64,000 nucleotides of DNA from Isoetes taiwanensis (GCA_021234155.1 JAJEKV010000074.1:1853700-1917699), one strand, 5' to 3'. Positions 44,381 to 56,700 are shown, counted from the stretch's first letter. Program-made: numbers and translations. Notes: generated by a model not told the origin, from the letters alone.

Positions 44381-44597
44381 CACATGGACATCAAGCTATG
44401 GTTTATCAAAGAGCAACTCGAAAATGGTTACCTATCTCTATTTTACTGTTCTACCAAACATCAAGTTGCAGATGGCTTCACCAAACCCTTAGGCGGGCAT
44501 CAGTTTACTCGCATGAAACAACTTCTTCACGTGCTGCCCCATGATCATCCTCAGGGGGGATAATCAGTTTACTGTTCTTTTTTTTAGCCATGTTAGT

Positions 44598-44609
44598 CAT
44601 CAGGGGGGA
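44598..44609 (+). promoter_or_regulatory. copia polypurine tract
   Basis: CATCAGGGGGGA immediately precedes the 3' LTR; the G/A run is the expected plus-strand primer. The same CAGGGGGGATAA phrase also occurs about 45 bp upstream. Confidence 0.75.
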
Positions 44610-47235
44610 TGTTAGCACATTATACTTTCCATGACATACTCTCTAGATGATTAGACATGCCACATGTTGCTGACATGGCTCTACTATAAAGCCATAGTCA
44701 TGTCTTTCTAGTTTTCATTCAGTTCACTCACTAGCCTAGCTAATTCGTGCATCTCATTTGCCTTCTTGCAAGTGTAACCTTATCGCTAAGTGTAACCTTT
44801 TGCATTTTTTAAAACTTGTAACCATTGTTAAACCATTAAATTGTCACATATCCTACCTATGTAAAGCAGTATCGCATTTCTGATCGCACCTAATTTCTTT
44901 CTTCAAAATTACCAAAGCACGACACGTTGCATTCATCGCATTTATGGCGGGTATCAAAACAGATTTCAGATGATCTGATGTCAACACGTGTGTGGATGAT
45001 GCATTTAATGGCGGCCAGTGTCAGGCATGTGCAGCAAACCAGCATTTTATTTACTGTAGATTCTGGAGACTGTTGCTTGCATTCTGTCATCGGTGCATTG
45101 TGCAAACTCGCTCAGCTGACCGGCATCCTGCATTGCATTCCAACATGTTAGTGAGCTAGGCGCTGACATCTGCTAACAATTTCAAATTCCAAAATTCATC
45201 TGTAGCTGTATTATGAGAATTTGTCTTACCTTGCAGCACTGTTTTTAGATCTATATCAGGCCCTGTTTCTAGATTTCCAGCAGAACTTGTTTGTAGATCT
45301 ATGTCAGATTGCAAGCTCTGGTGCAAGGTTTCTTACTTAAAGATGGAGCATTCACAAGGAGCATCCACAAATGTGGGCGAATGGCAGATTTCCTTTTCCG
45401 GAATACTTAGAGAACAAGGTTGCTGCAATGTCTTATCTAAACTGGAAGAAGAATCGCTTATTTTATATCCCCTGCATGACAGATTCAAAGAATCACTCCG
45501 ACAGACCTGCTCTGCCCCAAGACGCCATAAAAAATTTCCACTTCTATCTCCAAAGGTTTACTCTTCAAAGCATTTTTTTAAGGGGCCCATAAAAACCGAT
45601 TAAAAATCCAGATGTGTATGATCAATGGAAACTCGGTCCAATCCTTCTATTATCCCAAACCACGGTTAAGTACGAACCTCATATATTTAGTTCTTTAAAA
45701 AGCTTCAAGCCTGCAAAGCATTCAGAGAAGCCACCATAGTCAGAATGCATCGAAGGAAAACACATGCAAACATTTGTGGATTTACAAACGTAAGGAAAAA
45801 CTGCAGGTGAAATTGAAGCTCAAACGCAAACAAGTTGGATTCTACCCTACTTAAATGCGAAGGCTTAAGCTCAAAACATGGCCGAATCCGTCACCCATAG
45901 ACCCATAAGCGGAATGCACATCTGTATTAAACGCTGCCGAGCTCGGTCAAGAACATCCCTGGAGTAACAGGGGCAAGGCGAGACCGCCACCGAAACTGAA
46001 CTTCGAACCAGGAGGAGGAAAAAAAAATGCCTGGCGGTTCTGGGGAACAAAACCCACAAAGGAAGAACAGAGCGCAAAATTTGCCTCCAAAACGGAGCCC
46101 AACCCGCTTGGCGCAGATGAAACTATTCTCGGCCCCAGGGACCAAGCTCCTAACCATGCCAATAATCAAAGCCCGCCATAACTGGAGGCGGAGGCGAGCA
46201 CTCTGCCCGCCCTTCCTGCCGGAATGGCTGTGACACCTCATCCCATCACATTATTGCACTTAAAATATTTATTTTCTTATTATCTGAACGCCAATCTCAT
46301 AATGCCACCTAAATTGTCTAAATATTCCCATAAATATAATAGCATTTCTTAGCACCTTCTCTAGCCCTAAAATTGAGGGCCAAGTTTTAACTGCCCCATA
46401 TCCAACCCAACGGTCCAGGCATGTGGTGCATGCCCCATGCATGAGAATTGTTTCTATTTTTATACTGCTAGGAATTTTTAGGCTTATTTTGTTTGTGGTA
46501 GATGGGTGTTCTCTGCTTTTGTATCAAACACAAACTCTGTACTCTGGGTTCAGATTCCTCCCTTATTGTAGAGCATAAAACTCTGCTCCATCTGCAAGGG
46601 GTTATATCTACTTCATTCCAATATGTTAACAAACCCTATGGATTACTGAACATGCCCTTTTTAAAAGCAAGCAAGGCCTGGCCATCGGACTTAGTGCCAT
46701 AGCTATGTTTGGAAGAAGGCAAAGTAGGACGGAAGGGGCAAAAAAACTTGAGATGGGTCATGTCTTTTTTTGGCTGGAGACGTATTTACGTTGAAGATCT
46801 GGCTATGGCGAAGGTATTTCGGCACTCTGTGTGTTGGAGAGGGCTGAATGAAGGCTTCGTCCCGCCATAGCCACCCATTACTTCGCTTCGATATAGCTGT
46901 GTTTTTTTGTACAATGTATTTGTATATGTATTAATAAAGTCAGTGGTTTCCTTAAAAACACAAATATATAAGGACTACTTACACAATTGCCCTATCACTA
47001 AGATTTATTCTATTGCCTTTAACATTTCTTCTTCTTTTGTCTCTAGTGCTTCTAATGTAACTTGTGTAGTGATAGTCATAGTATCATTTATTAATGTCGT
47101 AAATCAATGTTCATATCACAAACCCAGAACATTTAGATACTTCTAATATTGGTAGGTGATTTCTTAGTGTGGTTTTTTTTTTGTTCACCCTATTTCTAAG
47201 TTGCAACATGCATGAACAAAGTTGATGGAGACATA

Positions 47236-47700
47236 CATATCTAAAAGAAAGACTGTGGTACTTACATGAAAAAAGATTTTCATGGAAAATCATTTAGGGA
47301 CATGTTTGTAATGTTTGAAACTGATACAAATTCATTACTAAGCAAAGAGCCATAATCTAATGTTGGACATTAATAGCGGATCTACTAGCACAATTTATGA
47401 TACAAATTCATTACTAAGCAAAGAGCCATAATCTAATGTTGGACATTAATAGCGGATCTACTAGCACAATTTACGAACCAAAGAAATGTTCGTGGCGGCC
47501 ATATCTAAAAGAAAGACTGTGGTACCTACATGAAAAAAGATTTTCATGGAAAATCATTTAGGAACATGTTTGTAATGTTTGAAACTTTTACAAATTCATT
47601 ACTAAGCAAAGAGCCATAATCTAATGTTGGACATTAATAGCGGATCTACTAGCACAATTTAGGAACCAAAGAAATGTTCGCGGCGGCCTTGGCCGCCGCG
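47236..47700 (+). repeat. nested tandem repeats
   Basis: Unit A (TATCTAAAAGAAAGACTGTG through GACATGTTTGTAATG) occurs at about 47238 and 47501. Unit B (TTCATTACTAAGCAAAGAGC through TAGCACAATTTA) occurs at about 47330, 47406 and 47596. The arrangement A-B-B-A-B implies a duplication of about 264 bp and one of about 76 bp. Confidence 0.9.
47679..47700. repeat. GC-rich 22-bp palindrome, copy 1
   Basis: CGCGGCGGCC-TT-GGCCGCCGCG: ten-base perfect arms around TT. An exact reverse-complement copy with related flanks lies at 53826-53847, and a half-copy (TTCGTGGCGGCC) at about 47489. Confidence 0.92.
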
Positions 47701-49297
47701 ATAAATTTCTTGTATAAATAATGAATACACCAAAATGTGCAAATACATGCACAAGTCAGTGGTTCGATGAAGCCAGAGCCTGAACCTGATAAGCTCCGGC
47801 TAACGAACCATAAGCACATCCAATGGCCACAACCAAAAAGCGGGATGAGGAAGAGAACGAAATGGAAGAGGAATGAAAATTTGGATGGCGATTCTTCCCG
47901 CATGCGGTGCGAAAGCCACGAATCACAAACAAGGGCCGAAGTAAGCTTTGCATTTCTTCCGGCTATGGCGATAATGCGAGTAAACATGAACCCCTGCAGA
48001 CAAACAAAATCTAAGAAAAACTTTGAGAAGCGATTTTTGCTCGACCATTTGAACCGTTCTTTATGCCCATTTGTTTTCGGGGAGCTTGAACCGGAGCTCA
48101 AAAGGGCTTTGCGGCACCTACAAAGACAAATTTTGAACTAGGTATCTAAAGGGTTTTGTGGAACCCAGCTCGATTTTTAAATGACGTAGCTGTGTCAGAA
48201 CCCCCTGTGCCAGAGACGGCCAGAGGTAGGTGGATTAGATAGAGAATCCTTGGGCAATTTGGCTCTGAAGGATGCCGGAGCTAACCAGATTAGAAAATCC
48301 CTGGGCCCGAAAAGGATGCAAAGAAGCCCATGTGACTCTCCCAAAATAGACCTTCGAACTTACACCTGAAAAAACAAACAAAAATAAAAAACACCAAGAA
48401 ACCTCCCCAACCTTTAGCCAAAATCTTATAAACATCTACAGCAAACCTTATTGCATATTCACTTCACATCTTCAAAATATGAACGTGTAACTTCAGTCTC
48501 AGAATTTGGTTTGGGAGCCCAACTATTGAGATATAAGCCCAAAAGGAATTTTGCTTTATGTGAACACCAATGTCGCACAGGGCCAAGGGTATGTAGCTAA
48601 GGTATACCCAAGTGTCCATACAATATTTAAATAAGTTTATGAGGCATAATGTTTCATTTATAAATAAAAAAGAAAAAAAAAACTTTATTAGGGTTTCTAA
48701 AATTTTCCTTATTAACTTCCGTTTTCGTCTCCAAAATTGAAGATTATTAACTTCCGCGGGAGGTTTTGGTCTCCAAATTGAAGATTATTTATTTGGTTAA
48801 CAAAGTACGACTGCAGTCCAAGGAAATTGGAAAAACTTCAAGTCTTCACTGGGGCCATATGACAAGTTCAAATATCTCACAAAGTACTCCGACACACGTT
48901 TTTAGGGTTTCTAAAAATTTTCTTTGAAGACATTTGGAACTTCCGTTGCAGGGTTTTTCGTCTCCAGATTTTTAAGTTTTCAGGTATGTTTTCGTCTTCT
49001 GGTGTCAGGGTCTGAACATCATCAAAAATCATAAACTACGAAGGAATGATCGAAAAACGCTCTTTCATTACAAAAATCTAATCGTTGTTGTAACAAATAG
49101 GTATGTCATCTGCAATTAAATGAATATGCTCAATTATGCTTTTCTGAAGAATAAGAAAAAACTATTCTATCTATATTGAATCACTCTGATTCAGAAAGGA
49201 TTAGAAGCAGTAAATTCCTGAATTTAGCTGTCTTTCTAAGATCTTTGAGGTTGTCATGTGGCCCCAATGAAGAAAGGGAGCCTTCGAATTTGTTTGT

Positions 49298-51714
49298 TCA
49301 GACTTTGCACCTGTTGGGTTCGAACACGAACTTAATCAAGGAATCCCTTATAGACAACATGTGGGGAAATTCCTTCTTAAGCTTTGTGGCATCCATTTCA
49401 TTGTTGCTGCGGGGAGCAACTATCACTTTTGCCTGTTCTTCAAGTGTGAAATTACTCCAGCTGAAATTGGGATCAATATAATCCCTGTACATCTCCAAAA
49501 TCTCATTATGTGAAATAGTGCCAGGGTTTGTGAAGTTCCAGATTCCTGTGCAGTTAAGCCCGCCATTTCAACAGCAATGGGAAGCAGCTCATCCAGAACT
49601 GTCATGCTGTTTGGAATGTTGACAACCTTGGAATATCTGGATATCTTAGTAATGAAATTGCGTGGATTTTGCAGGTCTGAGGATATTGGCATGCGCATCG
49701 AAGAGTGCAAACATTATCATAGCATTTGAGAAGCTCCTCCACCTTTGCAACATCAACAGTATTGGGATCAATATCCAAACACAGGAAGGTGTCAGAAGCA
49801 TTAGTCATTCCAAACATAACAGCATTGGCTTTCAGAGATTAATATCAGTCCTAGCAATTAGTATAATGTACTTTTAACCTGAATCAGTATCATAGAAAGA
49901 TCAGGCTGGCAAATTCGCAGGCAGTCAGAGAAAAATATGTCCAGCTTTTGGTGTGATTGCATGTTTAATAATAAATCAGATGCAGGATTTAAAATAATAT
50001 TCTTTTTCTAGTTTTTTCTTAACTGAATCTATGAAGAAAGCAAGCTAATAAACTAGATTCAAAAAGCAAGAAATAAAAAATAGAAAACAGGCTATTTGTT
50101 TCTTACCATAGCTTTGGTCTTGGAGTAGTAAGAGCCAGTGAAATTGGGAGTGTCCTCTTCCTTGTATCCGAAGCCGCTGCCAAGGGCATGATCCTGATCA
50201 TATTCAAAGATGCAACCAGTTGCAAAATTCATCATCAAGACACCATTCTGTTTGCAAACATCAGCCAAGGTAAGAGTGCCAATAACATTGGCCCGAATAG
50301 TCTCAACCTTGTGAGACTCGCACCAATCCACATTAGGTCTGCCAGTAACACCAGCTGCATTGAAAACATGAGTAGGCTTAAAACTTGTAATATCTAATTC
50401 AATCTGAGATCTATTTTCCAGCCTCCCATTGGCATAATCATAACAAATGCCCTTTTCTTTGCAGATCTTCCCAAGAAGACCTCCAATCCAGCCAGTTCTG
50501 CCATAGATCAAGACTTTCATATTTGATTCCTTATTTGCTACAGCAGATTTTGAAGGAATGATCATGCCACCATTTATGGCACCATTCAAAGATGCATTGA
50601 TGGCTCCATTTTGTGAGATTTTGTTAGCACGGATCATTCTTTCATCTTCACATGCAGGCTTTTCTCCAGTCATGGTAAGCATACGAGGATGAGGCAAAAG
50701 AGCACCAGAAACATCACCCCACCAGCCAGGATTACTAACATACCATTCTCTAGTTTTTCTAAGCCCTTCTTCCCATGTGGTCCTTTCAATCCAACCCAAT
50801 TTCTTAAGTTTCTTATCATCTAGAAAATACCTCTGGTCATTGAAGGGTCTGTTATCAACGTACTGAATAGCTACCTCTGGCTCAAGATCAAAAAGCTTGC
50901 AGACATCCTTTGCCACATCCAAAACACGCCTCTCCTTCTTGGTACCAATGTTATAAACATGGCCAACTTCTCCTTTGTGAAGAACAACATCAAAAGCTTC
51001 AGCAACATCTTCACAGAAAAGATAACTCCTTACATTGCTGCCATCTCCATGGATCGGAAGAGGTCTGCCCTGCATTGCAAGAAGGATTAGCTTAGGTATC
51101 AGCTTCTCAGGAAACTGATTGGGGCCATAAACGTTGTTGCCTCTTGTTGTGATGAAGGGCAGGCCATAGGATCTGCCATAAGCCATAACCAGCATCTCGG
51201 CCCCTGCCTTTGTTGCAGAATATGGATTTGTGGGCAGTAATTGGGAAGCTTCATGATTGCCTACTATGGCATCTGCCTCCGTTTCCCCATAGACCTCGTC
51301 TGTGCTCACATGAATAAATCTCTTAATCGTGCCTGCTACCTTGCACGCTTCTAGCAGCACATGGGTGCCGTAGATGTTATTCTTTGTGAATTCGAAACTG
51401 TTGCCGAAGGAATTATCCACATGGGTCTGCGCTGCAAAATGCATAATCGTGTCAATGGACTCTGTAATGAGAAGATAATTCACCAGATCTGGACTGGCTA
51501 TGTCGCCCTTCACGAACTTGAAATTCGGCGATCCCTTTGATGGGAGGAGATTCTTGAGACTGGAGCAGTAATCCAGTTTGTCCAGCACTACAATTTTGTA
51601 ATGCGGGTATAATCGGACCAGGCGATTTGTAACATGAGATGCTATGAATCCAGCTGCTCCGGTAATGAGAATATTGCGAGGAATCCATTTCTGGTCTGCT
51701 GTTCCGTTGCACAT
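49298..51714 (-). pseudogene. RHM, UDP-rhamnose synthase; best copy, exon 2 frameshifted
   Basis: RHM proteins convert UDP-glucose to UDP-rhamnose in the cytosol for cell-wall pectin and flavonoid glycosides. Exon 1 (51714-50107) is fully open for about 535 codons: GAAGFIAS (NAD binding, residues 19-26), STDEVYGE and YSATKAGAEM (catalytic Y-x3-K of the dehydratase domain), a linker near residue 380, then VLIYGRTGWIGGLLG and YSKTKAM of the epimerase/reductase domain. It ends at a GTAAGA donor; a 364-bp intron follows and exon 2 is 49742-49298. There two single-base losses occur relative to pseudogene 2: near 49697 (after NVCTLR) and near 49560 (after VEMA). The last part (YRDYIDPNFSWSNFTLEEQA to EPNRCKV) is conserved. 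Total length about 670 codons, the family norm. Either recent inactivation or two assembly errors. Confidence 0.92.
49743..50106 (-). other. RHM intron
   Basis: GTAAGA donor after codon ATG of KAM and TTGCAAAG acceptor before GTGGAGGAGC. Intron of 364 bp in phase 0, conserved in pseudogene 2 at about 16627-16990. Confidence 0.85.
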
Positions 51715-51879
51715 GACTATGTGCAGAGAAATATAGCCCCAAACTTGATTTAGATCCCCAAATTTGAACCTAAGAATCGCAAAACAGAGATCAGATTATC
51801 AAGAATGAAAGAATTCTTCACAAAATTTTGGATTCAAATCCAGAAATCAGATCCGGAGAAAAAACTCATAAAGAAATGG

Positions 51880-53637
51880 ATCAAAGGCGAAAGGCCAAGG
51901 CGGAGGAAGTACGAGAAGGGAATTGGGAATTTATGGAAGGAGGTCGGGCAAAGGACAAATACAGTTGAGATGGGCAGCGCCGGATTTGGTGAAGGATGAA
52001 GAAAAAGGAGGAGGAAATCTGGATCTGGCAAGCCGGAGAACAGATCTGTTCATAACCTCCTCTTTATAATCTTCTTGCTCTGTAGGAGGGAAATGCGTGC
52101 ATCATGTGAAGGATATTTTTTTTATTTTTTTAAATCATGACTTTGCAACCCTTTATTTTTGCCATTTCTTGCCCTAGACCTTGCCCCATGCATACGTTGC
52201 CCAACGTTATTGGCCCAACGTTGGCCTGTCGTGCCCTCCACTTCGTCCGGGTGTGTCTCATAGGCTAGTTGGTCTATCGAATGTGCCATAAGCTCCTGTA
52301 TACGCATTTTATAGGTCAATTGGTCTTGTTTCTCTGCGTCTCATAGGCCACTCGGTCTCTCAGCCTGCCTTAAACTCTTGCGCGTGCATCTCGTAGGCCA
52401 ATTCGTCTCTTGACAATGGAAACAGTCTTCTCTGCTTTTCTTACTCGTTTGTCACTGCGAAACTCCCTAATTGCGGCATCCCCTAATTGCGACCAGTTCA
52501 TCGGCTAGTCCCCTCTTTCTTACCACGAAATTCCCTCCATCTCATATATTTTTCTCCTTCCCATGTGGACCATTGGAACATTCCTCGTACCAATTATCTA
52601 AGTTCTACACCCCACCACACCCTAACCTGACTCCTTCCTCCTAGCATGATGCTTCTTACACAATTGTCAAACTGCATCTGGTATTCTCCGCATTTATCTC
52701 AGGTTGCAATGCAAGCCTTTAGATCTGGCATACTTAACTTCATTTCTGTTCTTCCATGTGTCACAATTTTTTTCCTTCGCTCGCCCGCTCCTCCACATAA
52801 AAGTCTTTTGTATCCCAAGAGATCCTTCATTATGTGCAAGAAAGTCCTTACTTACCATGTTGTTGGCTTTGATATAAGTGATTTGCCATCGTACAACAAG
52901 AACAAATTGACTACTTTGTAACCAGTTTGACGAAAGTTTTTAAGTTTCACAATCATGCCACGTTTTTTCTTGGTTTCTCTATCTATCCATCCATCTATCG
53001 TCAAGTCCTGTGCTTTGGTGGCTAGTCCTTTGGGTTAGCAATTTGGAGGCCGCATGTGCTTTGGTGGCTAGTCCTTTGGGTTAGCAATTTGGAGGCCTTA
53101 TATTGTTGCTTTATGGTCCTCTATCGTTTGGTAGCTAGATTTTTGGGTTAAGAATCTGGAGGTCTTGTGTTCAATTCTCTCTTGAGATATTTAGGGGACT
53201 TTAAGTTGGGATGCTTATATATCTATGTACTTATCCTATAGAATGCTACCATGTGATATCATGCTTCATGTGACATCTATCTATCCTATGGGATGTTGGC
53301 ATGTGGTACGGCATAAAGGTACTATTTATATATCTGTTTATCTATCTATGGAATGCTGCCATGTAGTATCTATCCCATAGGATTATGACTTAAGAAATAT
53401 TATCTATCTTTGTGATGCATTATCTCCCATATGTTTGTCGATATGGTTCCTTGTACCTTAACAACCTGGCCCTCAAGTTTTAAGGCTGAGATCGGATCTC
53501 AGCCATAGGTTGCAAGAGTGTTACCCACTAGTAACACATCAAAAAGTAGTTTGTTATGCCAAATGGCTATAAACACCTAGCTTGTTATAAAAATCACCAT
53601 AAAACCACCACAAAACCACTATAAAACTCTAGAACTC
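51880..53637. other. RHM upstream region; no other gene
   Basis: Beyond the leader I see no domain. Local repeats include the phrase TCATAGGC(T/C)A-x-T(T)GGTCT at about 52258-52410 (period near 68) and tandem TGCTTTGGTGGCTAGTCCTT with TTAGCAATTTGGAGGCC at about 53010 and 53056. Confidence 0.45.
52063..52068 (-). promoter_or_regulatory. candidate TATA box for RHM
   Basis: TATAAA on the minus strand within GATTATAAAGAGGAGG, about 350 bp upstream of the ATG at 51714. The intervening leader is GA-rich and is shared with the two RHM pseudogenes up to about 51880. Confidence 0.35.
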
Positions 53638-53706
53638 GGGTGTTATGCCCTACTATAACAAACTCGAGCCTCTGGGCCTCGTTTGTTATAATAGGGCATA
53701 ACACCC
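53638..53706. repeat. 26-bp inverted repeat, hairpin
   Basis: Left arm 53638-53663 (GGGTGTTATGCCCTACTATA and following) and right arm 53681-53706 pair over 26 bp with one mismatch and a 17-nt loop; TAACACCC/GGGTGTTA recurs just after at 53715. Its length would suit a small MITE core or a small-RNA precursor; nothing distinguishes them here. Confidence 0.85.
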
Positions 53707-56700
53707 TCGTTCCAGGGTGTTATCCCTCTCATAAAAGGAAAAGATCCCCCCACATGATTTGATTCATTTCCATTATGGAAACATAACTTAGTTGGGACAT
53801 AAATAAGTAATTACAAGAAACTTATCGCGGCGGCCAAGGCCGCCGCGAACGTTTCTCTTCCCCAATTCTTTTATACATGTTAGAACATGCAGAATTTGAA
53901 CCTGCATTTTTTTTGCCTTGTAAGATAGAAGAATATTGACTATAACGACTCGTTACGAAAGATGTTTTGTATTCAATCAAAAGAATATAAGTTCCGAACA
54001 TACAAAAATTGAACTATGTTTGAGCATGGAGAATTCTAACCTCTGTAGTTGCCAATATATCTATGCAAAATGGTTATTCAAAATGCATATGAATAAAACA
54101 TGACCCATTAACCCAATAACCTTCCATATGGTTATTGGGTTTTACAAATTTATCTATCCAAGTTCGAAATTTTTTCAAAAGCCTCTATCCTTCTATGCTC
54201 GTCAGAGTTCCATAGATGGCGTCAGAGTTCCATAGATGGCATCTGAATAAAAAAATTAATCTACAAATTCATTAACCAGCATCACAAATTCATTCCATAG
54301 ATGTCCTAAGTAACACAAAAAAGAAAAAGGACACACCTAGTGTTTGGCCCTCTTCCGTAAGCGCATTATTATCCTTCATATATTTCTTGCTCAAACGTAA
54401 AAGAATCTTTTGAAATCCTTTAGCAAGGCGCATATAGCAACCATTGGGCATGGTGCATTTTGCTAGCTTGGTCACTTTGTTAACACGTCTTTCATGAGGT
54501 TTTGAAAAAAAAGTCCCCATCAAGCGCTTAAGAAAAACATAGTTAGAAAGAACATCAAGTATCTAAACAAAGCTCAAGACCAAATACATAAAGGACAAAA
54601 CGTAAAAAATGAAATTCTAACACAGTAAGAGGCTTTTGGAATATCATTACGGTCGAGGCATTACACTTAACCCCAACCAATGCTCAAACCAATGCTTCTC
54701 TAATGGCCACCTGATTTATTATCCGGGTTGTTAGAAAGTTAAGCTAAATCAATGGTGCCCAAGTTCAACAACAATCGCCATTGAGTTTTAGAACTCTAAA
54801 ATAGACTCACCCTGTGGCAAAAAGAGAATTCAACATCCCAAATCATCTTTGAAGGAAACGAAAACTCAAGAAAATAAAGAGTAAATTCATACCTCAAACA
54901 AAGAGCAAGTGCTAAATTGCTTTCACCAAGGTAAAAGATCAAACCCTACCATGCACCAGCAGAAATCCAAAGACTAAATCGAAAAAAACAAAGATCGCCC
55001 AATCGATGATACCCTTAAGCAGGAGTGCTGGGTTCGTCATTCTTGCATGCCCACTGAGTGGTTATGGCCATCGTATATGTAGTTGGTAAGAAACAAATGG
55101 TAAGAAGCGGAAGAAATATAGACTCAAATGAATAAAACATGCAATAAACTCCTTCATTCATACTAAGCCCACTTCTGGACGGAGAATGAATCTTGAAAAA
55201 AAGCTCGCATGCAATCTCGAGATTCCAAGCCCATTTCCAATCTCTTTCACGCGCTTATCCATTTGTTCCATTTCATTTGTACCTACTCCCTCGCCTCTCC
55301 ATCCTCGTGCATTATCGACCCAAATGTCTCAGCACATTACTCTTGAATCCCCTTTCGCCGATTTTCTTAGCATGCCCGACTCATTGTCATCCCTTTTTCT
55401 GCAGATTTATTCCAACAATGAACCCCAAATGCTCAAGAAACTATCCCCTTGGGCGCTATTCTCAGAAAAAAATTCTTCCTATCCTTATCCTTCAACTCCC
55501 CAAACGCAAATCTGGTATCTGCCGCTGATTTCTTAAGAACCCAACTCGGTGAAACTGATCTCTGTTGAGATTTAGGCGAAACTTCCGGCATATCCTCGCT
55601 CAAACACCAAAATGTAGGCCCGGAATTTTTATTTTTATAGGAGCCCAGCTGCTCATCTTTTCGGTAGTAGGCTGGAATGCCATCTCATAGTGCCCATGAA
55701 ATATCTGTGATAATTTGTTCTACCGCCGGCTCTGTTCTAATGCTTTCTAATCCTTTCGCCTCTTCAAATCTGACCATCGACTTGCAGAGATCTTGTGTGC
55801 AGAGAAATTTGCAAGTTAAACTCAAAGGGCTATGGAAACTGTAATGGGCTTATATCATTTGTTAAAAGACGAAACTGGCAAAGGGTTGAGCCTTGCATAC
55901 TGCAATTCTACAGTTTAACACACAATAAATCTTCTATTACATCATAGCGAAAGCTTAAAATGCCGTAACCAAAAGCTTTAAAACAGAGTAAGAAATCTAT
56001 GGGCTAGGATCCGTCACCTCAACTACCTTTGGATCTGCAAAAAAAGCAAAACACAGCCTACCTTGTAATCACGGCGGCCCTAGGGCTAGGTATCTTTAAG
56101 TGCCGAAATGACAAAATCATGACTCCGGAACGGTTTTTGTCTCAAGAAAGTCGCCTATCTTCTGATAATAAATCCCAGTATCTCTGCCGGTGCCATTTAA
56201 CAACTAGCCGATTCATGAATTTTGTTGTAGAACTACGGTGGAAGCATAGCCATGCCTTCAAACCTGCGCCCTACGCCCATGTCTGCCGGAAAAGAACTGT
56301 ACAAAAATGTAGATAATTCCAAAAGCCAATTTTACTCTGCCTTTTGCAATCTGGCAGGGAAGATCTCGTTGATGGCCATCGAAACAGAAGCTGGAGAGCT
56401 AAGAGGCGCCAGAAGATGGATCTGCCATAGCCAGAGCAAAGCAAGGAATCATAGACCCCCCAGGGATTGCTTGCCGAGCAAGAAACGGGAACCATGACGT
56501 CACATGCCAACATCAGCGTTTGTTCCAGGTGTCAAGTGTAAGTTTTTTTTGCATCAAAGAAAATAGAAAAAAACAGAAAAGGAACATGCTTTATATATGT
56601 CATGATACTATGAATTATATACAAAAGTTGACAACAAAGAGGCTTCACCAAATTGATTTTCATGTCACATCCTACAAATTCAGAAAGTGATGTCACATCA

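Larger units (their letters stand above)
44766..48455. mobile_element. 3.7-kb insertion in the copia LTR, type unknown
   Basis: The insert 44771-48450 is flanked by ttgca (44766-44770 and 48451-48455). It starts AGTGTAACCTTATCGC and ends GCAAACCTTA, with neither TG...CA ends, inverted repeats nor poly-A. Inside are short frames (such as 45301-45603 and minus 46241-45927) with no known domain, tandem repeats (47236-47700) and a GC palindrome (47679). A 5-bp duplication suggests an LTR-type or other transposase-mediated event, but the class cannot be told. Confidence 0.65.
44610..48474 (+). repeat. copia 3' LTR, split in two
   Basis: Begins TGTTAGCACATTATAC and matches the 5' LTR to CTTCTTGCA at 44770; the remaining 19 bases (TATTCACTTCACATCTTCA) appear at 48456-48474. 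Confidence 0.93.
39874..48479 (+). mobile_element. Ty1/copia retrotransposon with both LTRs
   Basis: Bounded by 5-bp target duplications aaata (39874-39878 and 48475-48479). The left-arm copy near 18290 carries the undisturbed site (GTGCTACAAATATGAACG in complement), proving the boundaries. LTRs are 180 bp, the internal region about 4.5 kb, and order gag-protease-integrase-reverse transcriptase-RNase H is that of copia. A 3.7-kb foreign segment interrupts the 3' LTR. Several stops and shifts mean it is inactive. The aligned LTR parts differ at about 5 of 162 positions. Confidence 0.95.
32630..49140. repeat. RHM 3'-flank repeat, right arm, split by insertions
   Basis: Reverse-complement counterpart of 17580-18830. 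Its pieces are 32630-32823, 34144-34236, 39578-39878 and 48475-49140; joined in that order they follow the left arm without gap apart from small indels (an extra 90 bp near 32700-32790, losses of about 10 and 45 bp). Each gap is a separate insertion with its own target duplication. Confidence 0.9.

Noticed and set aside
45871-46241. Three overlapping minus-strand frames of 68-104 codons
   Set aside because: GC-rich patch that leaves several frames open; none shows a domain or codon preference over the others.
47679-47700. GC palindrome as a Helitron 3' hairpin
   Set aside because: No CTRR terminus follows the hairpin on either strand and no 5' TC end was found.
53340-53400. CTATCTATC-rich stretch as possible CRISPR or regulatory array
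   Set aside because: Irregular short simple-sequence repeats without constant spacers; a plant nuclear context makes CRISPR implausible.
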